Source: an uncultured Atopobium sp. (GTDB lineage Bacteria > Actinomycetota > Coriobacteriia > Coriobacteriales > Atopobiaceae). Taken from it: DNA of 12,178 bases. The notes beneath the pieces are model-generated. The model worked only from the letters and a program-made list of their open reading frames with translations, was not told where the DNA came from and did no database searches. Positions 1 through 6,369 of this stretch are shown here, piece after piece (the stretch's first letter is position 1; the number at the start of each line of letters is the position of its first letter). The position numbers were made by a program, and so were the translations under genes. The DNA lies in contig USKU01000034.1 of the NCBI GenBank assembly GCA_900555335.1, positions 1-12,178 of the forward strand, written 5' to 3'.

Positions 1-20
1 AGCTATTTGCCGGTTTTTCT

Positions 21-54
21 CATCATGTCTGAGTAAATTTACTCAGACATGATG
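21..54. repeat. 34-bp perfect palindrome (two 17-bp arms, no spacer)
   Basis: Positions 21-37 are the exact reverse complement of 38-54, with AAATTT at the centre and CATCATG/CATGATG at the ends. As RNA it would form a long hairpin with a short AU loop, but neither strand has a T-run after it (plus: CGGCTTT; minus: AGAAAAA). It could be a terminator without a classical tail for the gene to the left, or a binding site for a dimeric protein. Confidence 0.75.
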
Positions 55-101
55 CGGCTTTCAGGCTCAAAATTTAGGGCCACGTAGTCTATCTTTCACG
101 C

Positions 102-187
102 GCCTGATTTCATAAAAGATTCTGTAAATTTTGCCTAAAAAGGTAAAAGAAACTGTGGATTTGCCTGATTTTGTCAAAGAATCTGTA
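102..187 (+). repeat. Three degenerate 25-bp repeats with 30-31 bp period
   Basis: Copies lie at 102-126, 133-157 and 163-187. The first and third share 21 of 25 positions (GCCTGATTT, then AAAGA, then TCTGTA). The middle copy is more diverged but keeps GCCT, TAAAAGA and CTGT in register. The third copy runs into the hairpin at 175-207. Function unknown. The period is close to three helical turns. Confidence 0.6.
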
Positions 188-215
188 TTCAAAATACAGA
201 TTCTTTGCACTTTTT
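175..215 (+). terminator. Hairpin with T-run, candidate plus-strand intrinsic terminator
   Basis: A perfect 15-bp stem (175-189 with 193-207) closes a three-base CAA loop. It is followed by CAC and then five T at 211-215. The stem is AT-rich, so it is weaker than the pdp terminator. The T-run is on the plus strand only, so it would serve a gene entering from the left edge. Confidence 0.5.
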
Positions 216-324
216 AGGCGCGCATGCTGTTATGGTGCGCCTGGCGAGAAACCCCGTGCACTCCCCGCCGGCGCTTCGCGCGCTTAACCTGCAAGTTTGC
301 CCGCACACGACGCTGTTACCACAC

Positions 325-360
325 AAAAAAACCGGTGCCCACCTGCGTGAACACCGGTTT
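325..360 (-). terminator. Intrinsic terminator of pdp / end of the nucleoside operon
   Basis: On the minus strand a 9-bp stem (360-352 with 337-329, AAACCGGTG/CACCGGTTT) closes a 14-base loop. It ends in an uninterrupted run of seven T (complement of A325-A331). It lies about 110 bp past the pdp stop codon and is the best terminator in the window. Confidence 0.85.
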
Positions 361-361
361 A

Positions 362-422
362 ACCTGCATGTTATGTGGAGCTCCCAGCTTGCACGCTCTC
401 ACCTGCATGTTATGTGGAGCTC
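362..422 (+). repeat. 22-bp perfect direct repeat, period 39 bp
   Basis: Positions 362-383 and 401-422 are identical (both start ACCTGCATGTTATG). The stretches after each copy are also related: both contain CTTGCACGC or CTGCACGC. The hexamer ACCTGC recurs at 287, 341 and 460, so the repeat belongs to a looser family that fills the region between the pdp stop and its terminator and beyond. It would be transcribed as the pdp 3' untranslated region. No function is recognised. Confidence 0.75.
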
Positions 423-467
423 GGATCTGCACGCCCTGCACCCGCGCGCTGCGGCCACTACCTGCAC

Positions 468-1793
468 TTACGCGAAACGCTCGACGCCGTCCTTGGAGAC
501 GCGTGCAAAGAACAGCGGCTCTAGCTCAGGAGCGCTCTCGCCAAAGACCAGAGCCTCACGGAAGATGCGCTCGCCCTCGTCAAGACGGCTTTCGTCGCCG
601 GTCAGAAGCGTTGCAATTACATCACCCTTCTCGACATAATCGCCTGTCTTGCGCTCAAGGATAATGCCAGCTGCTGGATCAATTGGATCACCCTTCTTCT
701 CGCGACCGGCGCCCAGAGCAACGGAGGAAATACCCACCAGCTCAGCGTTCATGGAAGTAATATATCCGCTGGTCTCGGCCACAATATCGCGGCGGAATGG
801 CGCAGTCTCAAACTTGGTGGTGTCAAAGATGACCTCGTCGGTGCCACCCTGAGCCTTGACCATCTGTGCCAGCTTAGCCAGGCCTTCGCCGTTTGCAATC
901 TGCTGACGAGCCAGCTTGCGGCAGTCCTCAACACTTCCCTTACCTGCGAGGTTAAGCATGTTTGCAGCAAGCTCAACGCAAACGTCGGTCAAATCTTCAG
1001 GACCCTCTCCCTTGAGGGTAGCCACCGCCTCGATGACCTCAAGGGAGTTGCCAACGTTTTTGCCCAGAGGACGATCCATGCCGGTAATCAGGGCAGCAGT
1101 AGTGCGGCCAACGTGCTCGCCAATGGAAACCATGGCATCTGCCAGCTCAATTGCGGAGTCGACGTCCTTCATAAAGGCGCCGGAACCGCACTTAACATCC
1201 AGCAAAATACAATCGGAGCCGGAAGCAATCTTCTTGCTCATGATACTCGACGCAATCAAAGGTACCGAGTCAACCGTTGCGGTAACGTCGCGAAGCGCGT
1301 AGAGCTTTTTATCGGCTGGAACAAGATTGCCCGTCTGACCTGCAACAGCAACGCCAATCTCGGAGACCTGCTTGAAGAAGTCGGGCTCGGAAATCTCAAT
1401 AGAAAGCCCTGGGATTGCCTCGAGTTTATCCAGCGTACCACCCGTGTGACCCAATCCGCGACCGCTCATCTTGGCAACCTTCACGCCAAGAGATGCAACA
1501 AGCGGGCCAACAACAAGCGTGGTCTTATCGCCAACGCCGCCGGTAGAGTGCTTGTCAACCTTGATACCAGGGATTGCCGAGAGGTCCATCATGTCGCCGG
1601 ACTCTGCCATTGCCATGGTCAGATGAGCCGTCTCATGCGCGGTCATACCCTTGTAGAAAATAGCCATCGCAAGAGCAGAAGCCTGATAATCAGGAATATC
1701 CCCAGCTACATAGCCTGAGACAAAGTAATCAATCTCGGCGTCGGTAAGCTCGCCGCCGTCGCGTTTCTTCTCAATTACGTCGTACATGCGCAT
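468..1793 (-). CDS. pdp: Pyrimidine-nucleoside phosphorylase (thymidine phosphorylase family)
   Basis: This cytosolic enzyme cleaves uridine, deoxyuridine or thymidine with phosphate, giving the base and (deoxy)ribose-1-phosphate. The protein is 441 residues, normal for the family. KHSTGGVGDKT at 81-91 is the phosphate-binding region. SGRGLGHTGGTLDKLE at 110-125 is the family signature, followed by the KKLYALRDVTATVDS region. The start is placed at the ATG at 1793, because AAAGAGG lies seven bases before it and family members begin MRMxDxI. The open frame extends eight codons further up without support. Overall wording resembles the broad-specificity Firmicute Pdp more than E. coli DeoA, but substrate range cannot be read with certainty. 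It is the last gene of the minus-strand run, separated from cdd by 224 bp containing a terminator, so its expression may be uncoupled from the genes upstream. Confidence 0.95.
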   Translation of the reverse strand: MRMYDVIEKKRDGGELTDAEIDYFVSGYVAGDIPDYQASALAMAIFYKGMTAHETAHLTMAMAESGDMMDLSAIPGIKVDKHSTGGVGDKTTLVVGPLVASLGVKVAKMSGRGLGHTGGTLDKLEAIPGLSIEISEPDFFKQVSEIGVAVAGQTGNLVPADKKLYALRDVTATVDSVPLIASSIMSKKIASGSDCILLDVKCGSGAFMKDVDSAIELADAMVSIGEHVGRTTAALITGMDRPLGKNVGNSLEVIEAVATLKGEGPEDLTDVCVELAANMLNLAGKGSVEDCRKLARQQIANGEGLAKLAQMVKAQGGTDEVIFDTTKFETAPFRRDIVAETSGYITSMNAELVGISSVALGAGREKKGDPIDPAAGIILERKTGDYVEKGDVIATLLTGDESRLDEGERIFREALVFGESAPELEPLFFARVSKDGVERFA

Positions 1794-1832
1794 AGTTGAA
1801 CCTCTTTCCGTTTTCACTTCGCTACCGGGTGC

Positions 1833-1910
1833 CCGTTGCCGTCGCGTTCACTGCTATCGCGTTTGTTGCTGTTCGCGGCGCCGCCAGGCGCGTCCGTTGC
1901 CGTTCGCGTT
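1833..1910. repeat. Degenerate GTTGCCGTTCGCG repeats in the pdp leader, ~30-bp period
   Basis: On the plus strand, related 13-15-base units begin at 1835 (GTTGCCGTCGCG), 1865 (GTTGCTGTTCGCG) and 1896 (GTTGCCGTTCGCG), 30 and 31 bp apart. A weaker copy sits near 1850 (TGCTATCGCG). The region is much richer in GC than the genes around it. It lies in the spacer between cdd and pdp, downstream of the cdd terminator on the minus strand, and would be the pdp 5' leader. I see no convincing promoter in it. Confidence 0.55.
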
Positions 1911-1921
1911 AACTCTCTAGT

Positions 1922-1954
1922 AAAAGAGCCGGTAGCGAGAAACTCTACCGGCTC
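1922..1954 (-). terminator. Intrinsic terminator or attenuator between cdd and pdp
   Basis: On the minus strand a perfect 10-bp GC-rich stem (1954-1945 with 1935-1926, GAGCCGGTAG/CTACCGGCTC) closes a nine-base loop and is followed by TTTTA. It lies about 65 bp after the cdd stop and about 130 bp before the pdp start. The short T-run suggests partial termination, which would set a lower level of pdp relative to the transporter genes. Confidence 0.75.
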
Positions 1955-2017
1955 GCAATTTCATGTAACCTGCCAGGTTATCTGCACCCGAAAGCGCAGG
2001 CTGCTTGATGCCGCAGC

Positions 2018-2581
2018 TTACTGGTTGCCTCCACCGTGCTCGCCGCACCCGCAGCCACAGCTGTGCTCGTGACCGCCCGCGCCGTGCTCGCCCGCGGCGC
2101 CCTTCACGGCGTCGTCGCACGATGCACCGGCAGGGCTAGACTCGCCCAGATCCTCGGGACCAAATCCCATAGGCAAGATGTCCTGGAGCAGATACTCGCG
2201 AGGAGCTGCGTCTGCCTTGCCCAACACAATACGAAACGTTGCAGGATCGCACCACTCGCGAATAACCTGCCTGCATACACCACAAGGAGTGCACCAAGCT
2301 GTTGGGGCTTCTCCCTCAGGACCGCCAACAACCGCAATGGCCACAAAATCCCTGCGACCCTCAAACACCGCACGGAAAAACGCCGTACGCTCCGCGCAGT
2401 TGGAAGGCGTATACGCAGCGTTTTCTAGGTTGGCACCGCCGTACACCGTGCCGTCGGAGCACAAAAGCGCAGCTCCAACAGCATAGTGAGAGTACGGTAC
2501 ATAGGCGTGGTTGCGCGCCTCAATAGCAAGCTGAACAAGCGCCTCGTTAGAAACGTGACAAGAACCCTCTACCTCTGCCAT
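2018..2581 (-). CDS. cdd: Cytidine deaminase with a His/Cys-rich C-terminal extension
   Basis: Hydrolytic deamination of cytidine and deoxycytidine to uridine and deoxyuridine, feeding Pdp. Residues 10-146 are a complete small zinc-dependent cytidine deaminase. The zinc site is Cys62-Ala-Glu64 (NCAERTA) with Cys100 and Cys103 (PCGVCRQ), and Glu64 is the proton shuttle. Asn51 and Glu53 in the NLENAA motif are the expected ribose contacts. The family normally ends near the LPMGFGPEDL motif at 136-145. Here a further 41 residues follow, Gly/Ala-rich and carrying His166, His171, His173, His182, Cys175, Cys177 and Cys179. The tail is encoded by DNA markedly richer in GC than the core. The ATG overlaps the stop of the upstream permease by one base (TAATG), implying translational coupling, and a modest AAGGGA lies 11 bases before it. 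The enzyme assignment is firm; the role of the tail is unknown. Confidence 0.95.
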   Translation of the reverse strand: MAEVEGSCHVSNEALVQLAIEARNHAYVPYSHYAVGAALLCSDGTVYGGANLENAAYTPSNCAERTAFFRAVFEGRRDFVAIAVVGGPEGEAPTAWCTPCGVCRQVIREWCDPATFRIVLGKADAAPREYLLQDILPMGFGPEDLGESSPAGASCDDAVKGAAGEHGAGGHEHSCGCGCGEHGGGNQ

Positions 2582-3504
2582 TATGCGCGGCTTCCCTTGA
2601 TGTATGGCACGCCGTCTGCCTTAGGAGCAACAGACTTACCAACAAAGAGGACCAGCGTAATGATGGTGATGAAGTATGGAAGCATTGCAATAATCTGACT
2701 TGGGATTGGAGTTGCGCCACCGCCAAGAAGAATTGCTAGAGCCTGAGTAAAACCAAAGAGCAGGCAAGCTGCGTAGGTGTTCAGAGGCTTCCATTTACCA
2801 AAGATAACCGCAGCCAGTGCAATAAAGCCCTGACCAGAAATAGCGGTCTGAGTGAACTGAGAAATAATTGCCAGCGTTACGGAAGCACCGCCAAATCCAG
2901 CCAGAACACCAGAAACAATAACGCAGAGGAAGCGAGTCTTACGAACGCTAATGCCCAGTGTCTCGGATGCGTGTGGGTGCTCGCCAACGGAGCGAATACG
3001 CAGACCCCACTTGGTGCGGTAAAGCACAAACCAGACGAGAAGAGCGGTCAAAAGTGCAAGGACCACGGTGATGTCTACGTTCAAGCTGGAATAAGGTGTG
3101 TCGTTAAAAGCACCCTCACCAAAGAGCTTTGGCAGCTTATTGACTGCTGGAGACATTGCAGCGCCATCAAACAAAAGACGGCAGGCAAACAGTGCAATAC
3201 CAGGAGCAAGCAAGTTAATAGCAACACCAGAGACGGTCTGGTCAGCGTTAAACGTAATAGATGCCATAGCATGCAGAAGCGCAATAAGGCCGCCTGCAAT
3301 ACCTGCACAAAGGAAGCCAATCCAAGGGTTTCCGGTGAGGTAGCTGCCTGCAACACCTGCAAAAGCGCCAACGCCCATCATGCCCTCAATACCAATGTTG
3401 ACAACACCGGAGCGCTCGGAGACAACGCCGCCCAGAGCACCAAAAATAAGAGGTGTCGAGTACATGAGGGTAACGGAAACAAGAAGAATCAGGTTAGTGA
3501 GCAT
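2581..3504 (-). CDS. Nucleoside ABC transporter permease (NupQ / RnsD type)
   Basis: This integral membrane subunit of the BMP-type nucleoside importer belongs to the branched-chain amino acid/ribose permease superfamily (BPD_transp_2). It is 307 residues with about eight to nine hydrophobic segments, the first beginning at residue 3. The loop VNIGIEGMM at 35-43 is the counterpart of FNIGAEGQ in the partner permease. TKWGLRIRSVG at 165-175 is the cytoplasmic loop expected to contact the ATPase. The start is set at the ATG at 3504, preceded by AGGAGGAGG six bases away. This overlaps the end of the preceding permease by 11 nt. An in-frame extension to 3540 adds a basic, non-conserved leader and is rejected. 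Homologues are B. subtilis NupQ (YufQ) and streptococcal RnsD. Its stop is fused to the cdd start. Confidence 0.92.
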   Translation of the reverse strand: MLTNLILLVSVTLMYSTPLIFGALGGVVSERSGVVNIGIEGMMGVGAFAGVAGSYLTGNPWIGFLCAGIAGGLIALLHAMASITFNADQTVSGVAINLLAPGIALFACRLLFDGAAMSPAVNKLPKLFGEGAFNDTPYSSLNVDITVVLALLTALLVWFVLYRTKWGLRIRSVGEHPHASETLGISVRKTRFLCVIVSGVLAGFGGASVTLAIISQFTQTAISGQGFIALAAVIFGKWKPLNTYAACLLFGFTQALAILLGGGATPIPSQIIAMLPYFITIITLVLFVGKSVAPKADGVPYIKGSRA

Positions 3505-4696
3505 TGTTTGCCTCCTCCTGAGATGGGTCGGACGCATCACTCACTTGAGCAGCAAGCTTTGCCTCTTCTTCCTTAGCCTTCTGGGCACGCTTGTGATCAA
3601 GACGGTCGGCAAGCATTGGAATAACGCCACCAAGAGCCATAAAGAACACGATAGTACCAATGACAATGTTGATAATCTCGGAAGGTGCACCAACCGTCTG
3701 CTGAACAGTCTGGCCACCATAAAGAAGACCAGCAAACAGGAAGGATGCAGGAATACATGCGACAGGATTGCAGTTGGCGATAAACGCAACGGACAGGCCG
3801 TTAAAACCGTTGTTCTCAAAAGCTGCCAGTGTTGCAATGCTGTGAGGGGAAATACCCGTAATGGTCAAAGCGCCAGCAAGTCCGCAGAGCGCGCCAGAAA
3901 TAGCCATGCAGAGTGTGATGTTTTTCTTAACGTTAATGCCGGTAAACTGTGCAGCGTCACGGTTAAAACCAACAGCACGCATCTCATAACCAACCTTGGT
4001 GCGCATAAGCAGCCAGCCAATAAAGATAGCTGCGATAATAGCAACAAAAATACCAATATTTACATCGGTACGCATAATAGCGTCACCAATTACAGGGATA
4101 TTACGAATTGCCTCAGCGCCGTCCTCAGAATTCTTCATGCCATAGAACAGCGTGGTGTAGCCGGACTCGTTAATGGGGTACGAAGAAGTTGAGTTTGGCT
4201 GATGGAACTGTGGAAGAGAAACCACAAAGTTGCAGAGGTAAAGGCTGATCCAGTTAAACATAATGCTGGTAATAACCTCGTTGATGCCAAACTGGGCTTT
4301 AAGCCATCCAATAATGGCGCCAATACCTGCTCCGCCTGCAGTGCCTACCAAAACAACTACAGGAATCTGTAGTACAGGAGGAAGGTCCAGGCTATAGCCA
4401 ACAATAACAGCAAGGATGGTGCCTACAATGTACTGACCCTCAGCGCCAATGTTAAAGAGGCCAACGCGGAATGCAAAAGCAACAGCAATACCCGTAAAGA
4501 GCAAAGGTGTTGCCTTAATAATGACGTTAGAAATGTATTTTGGCTTACCTACCATGCCGCCAATAAGAGCCTCAAACGAGCTGATAGGGTCATAACCTGC
4601 AACAACCAAAATAATAGAAGCAACCAACAGGCCAACAAAAATAGCAACAATTGCTGACGTAATGGGCTTTCTCATTATCTTTGTAAGCGTACTCAC
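3494..4696 (-). CDS. Nucleoside ABC transporter permease (NupP / RnsC type)
   Basis: This is the larger membrane subunit of the same importer, 400 residues in the BPD_transp_2 family. Hydrophobic segments run from residue 13 to 361. Motifs FNIGAEGQ at 81-88, FGINEVITSIM at 136-146 and TKVGYEMRAVG at 233-243 are typical of permeases paired with BMP lipoproteins. A periplasmic-type loop at about 161-210 contains the only long polar stretch. The C-terminus (366-400) is a charged, Glu/Lys/Ala-rich cytoplasmic tail without hydrophobic character. The start is GTG at 4696, with AGGAGGT eight bases before it, overlapping the ATPase stop by four nt (GTGA). An internal ATG at residue 8 lacks comparable support. 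Homologues are B. subtilis NupP and streptococcal RnsC. Function is inferred from family and neighbours. Confidence 0.92.
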   Translation of the reverse strand: MSTLTKIMRKPITSAIVAIFVGLLVASIILVVAGYDPISSFEALIGGMVGKPKYISNVIIKATPLLFTGIAVAFAFRVGLFNIGAEGQYIVGTILAVIVGYSLDLPPVLQIPVVVLVGTAGGAGIGAIIGWLKAQFGINEVITSIMFNWISLYLCNFVVSLPQFHQPNSTSSYPINESGYTTLFYGMKNSEDGAEAIRNIPVIGDAIMRTDVNIGIFVAIIAAIFIGWLLMRTKVGYEMRAVGFNRDAAQFTGINVKKNITLCMAISGALCGLAGALTITGISPHSIATLAAFENNGFNGLSVAFIANCNPVACIPASFLFAGLLYGGQTVQQTVGAPSEIINIVIGTIVFFMALGGVIPMLADRLDHKRAQKAKEEEAKLAAQVSDASDPSQEEANNAH

Positions 4697-6222
4697 TCGG
4701 CGTCACCTCCTGCCATCAGCAGGCCAGCCTGCTCTTCAGTGATAGTACCTTGGTCAAACTCGCCAACATTCTTGCCGGCGTAAATAATTGCCATCTTATC
4801 GGCAACGTCCATAATCTCGTCCAGCTCAAAGGAAATCAGCAAAATTGCTGCTCCACGGTCCCTCTCGCGAATAAGCGCTTTGTGAACAAACTCAATAGCG
4901 CCAACGTCAAGACCGCGGGTTGGCTGGATGGCAATAAGGACGTCTGGGTTGGAAGAGACCTCACGGGCAATAATAACTTTCTGCTGGTTACCACCAGAAA
5001 GTCCCACTGCCTGATGATCTGCGCACTCTGCAGGACGAATATCAAACTCGTCAATCAGCTTCTGAGAGAATTCCTTTATCTTTGCCAGGTCAAGTGCAAT
5101 GCCTTTACCAAAGGTCTCCTCGTTGTGGCGCTCAAGCACCATGTTCTCGGCAACCGTAAAGGGCAGAACCAGACCCCAACGATGACGGTCTGAAGGAATA
5201 GTTGCAACTGCGTGGTCAATAACCGTCTTAGGGGTTGTGCCCTGAATCTCTTCACCCTTGACAGCAATGGTGCCCGACTCAGGTTTGACCAGTGCGTTTA
5301 TGGCATCGGCAAGTTCTTTCTGGCCGTTGCCGTCAATGCCTGCAAGACCAACAATCTCGCCGGCACGAATATCCAAATTAAAGCCGTTTACCTGCTCAAT
5401 TCCGCGCTCGTCCTTGACGTGGAGGTCTTTGATTGAAAGAACAACCTCACCAGGAGTTGCTGGCTTCTTTTCTACATGCAGGTTAACGTTTCTACCCACC
5501 ATAAGTGTTGCAAGCTCAGTCTCGGATGTCTTGGAGACATCAACGGTGCTCATGTACTTACCGCGACGAATAATGGTGCACTCATCAGCGGAAGACATAA
5601 TCTCTTTAAGCTTGTGGGTAATAACAATGATGGTTTTACCTTTGCTTACCAGGTCATGCATGATCTGAATAAGCTTCTCAATCTCCTGCGGCGTAAGAAC
5701 AGCCGTAGGCTCATCAAGAATCAGCGTATCAGCACCGCGATACAGAGCCTTCAAAATCTCAACACGCTGCTGCATACCAACAGAAATGTCTTCAATCTTG
5801 GCGTCAGGGTCTACGTCAAAGCCGTATTCCTCAACAATCTCCAGGACCTTCTCGCGAGCTCGCTTTGGATCAAGGACGCCACCAGCCTTGGTGACCTCGT
5901 TGCCCAAAACAATATTTTCTGTAACAGTAAAGTTCTCGACCAGCATAAAGTGCTGGTGAACCATACCAATACCGTGAGCGATAGCATCGGTTGGGCCAGA
6001 AATGGATACACGCTCTCCGTTGAGGTAAACCTCGCCCTCATCAGCAGAATACAGGCCGTACAGTACGTTCATAAGCGTACTTTTACCTGCGCCGTTCTCT
6101 CCTAAAATGGCGTGGACAGTTTGCTTGCGCACGTTAAGGTCTACGGCGTCAAGAGCTTTAAACGATCCAAAAACTTTGGTAATGCCATGCATCTGAACAG
6201 CGTAATCCGAACTGACTTCCAC
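4693..6222 (-). CDS. Nucleoside ABC transporter ATP-binding protein, two fused ABC domains (NupO / RnsA type)
   Basis: This cytoplasmic ATPase drives the importer. At 509 residues it contains two nucleotide-binding domains, as in RbsA-like sugar ATPases. Domain 1 is complete: Walker A GENGAGKS 41-48, signature SVGMQQR 147-153, Walker B LILDEP 167-172, H-loop His203. Domain 2 (about 260-500) is degenerate. Its Walker A reads GIDGNGQKE, its signature LSGGNQQK (408-415) is canonical, the catalytic Glu after Walker B is Gln (AIQPTRGLD), and the H-loop His is absent (ISFELDE). This asymmetry is usual for BMP-linked nucleoside ATPases, so it is not damage. The start is GTG at 6222 with AGGAGGT five bases upstream. 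A 147-bp structured spacer separates it from the lipoprotein gene, and its stop overlaps the next permease start. Homologues are NupO (YufO) and RnsA. Confidence 0.94.
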   Translation of the reverse strand: MEVSSDYAVQMHGITKVFGSFKALDAVDLNVRKQTVHAILGENGAGKSTLMNVLYGLYSADEGEVYLNGERVSISGPTDAIAHGIGMVHQHFMLVENFTVTENIVLGNEVTKAGGVLDPKRAREKVLEIVEEYGFDVDPDAKIEDISVGMQQRVEILKALYRGADTLILDEPTAVLTPQEIEKLIQIMHDLVSKGKTIIVITHKLKEIMSSADECTIIRRGKYMSTVDVSKTSETELATLMVGRNVNLHVEKKPATPGEVVLSIKDLHVKDERGIEQVNGFNLDIRAGEIVGLAGIDGNGQKELADAINALVKPESGTIAVKGEEIQGTTPKTVIDHAVATIPSDRHRWGLVLPFTVAENMVLERHNEETFGKGIALDLAKIKEFSQKLIDEFDIRPAECADHQAVGLSGGNQQKVIIAREVSSNPDVLIAIQPTRGLDVGAIEFVHKALIRERDRGAAILLISFELDEIMDVADKMAIIYAGKNVGEFDQGTITEEQAGLLMAGGDAE

Positions 6223-6250
6223 GAGCCACCTCCTTTACACACTTGCTAGA

Positions 6251-6364
6251 GGTGAGGAGTGCCAAAGAGCACCCCTCACCAGCAAATCCAAACTCATCAA
6301 CCTTTTGGGCCTGTCAGACGGCAAAACCATCTGGCGAGAAACCCTAAGGCTTAGATACTAAGCC
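6251..6364 (-). promoter_or_regulatory. Cluster of three hairpins in the lipoprotein-ATPase spacer
   Basis: Three inverted repeats follow the lipoprotein stop. One is at 6348-6364 (7-bp stem GGCTTAG/CTAAGCC, three-base loop). One is at 6315-6333 (7-bp stem). One is at 6251-6280 (12-bp stem, six-base loop). The single mismatch in each of the last two is C-A on the plus strand but G-U on the minus strand, so all three pair properly only in the minus-strand transcript. None has a T-run. They are therefore better explained as mRNA-stabilising or processing structures, or weak attenuators, that let the binding protein be made in excess of the ATPase and permeases. Confidence 0.6.
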
Positions 6365-6369
6365 AGAAC

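Larger units (their letters stand above)
1..467. other. Gene-free intergenic region at left end, rich in repeats and hairpins
   Basis: I see no credible gene here. Two overlapping plus-strand reading frames begin at 205 and 224, but both run into the antisense of pdp and have no family resemblance or ribosome binding site. The first ~220 bases are AT-rich and hold a perfect palindrome, three degenerate 25-bp repeats and a hairpin followed by a T-run. The second half, about 225-467, is GC-rich and holds the pdp terminator and direct repeats built around ACCTGC. The gene to the left lies outside the window. The plus-strand T-run hairpin suggests that it is convergent with pdp, but this is inference. 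Confidence 0.7.

Noticed and set aside
102..187. Possible CRISPR array because of the ~30-bp period
   Set aside because: Only three degenerate copies, with 5-6 bases between units instead of spacers, and no cas genes nearby.
205..664. Two overlapping plus-strand open frames
   Set aside because: They run over repeats and then antisense to pdp, have no ribosome binding site and show Arg/Ser/Pro-rich composition typical of an antisense frame.
3380..4192. Long plus-strand open frame of 270 codons opposite the permeases
   Set aside because: It lies antisense to well-supported membrane protein genes, is Asn/Thr/Lys-rich as expected from the complement of such genes, and has no recognisable domain or start signal.
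4693..6222. Damaged second ABC domain (Gln for catalytic Glu, no H-loop His)
   Set aside because: The same degeneration is normal in ATPases of this nucleoside and sugar importer family, so it is not evidence of decay.
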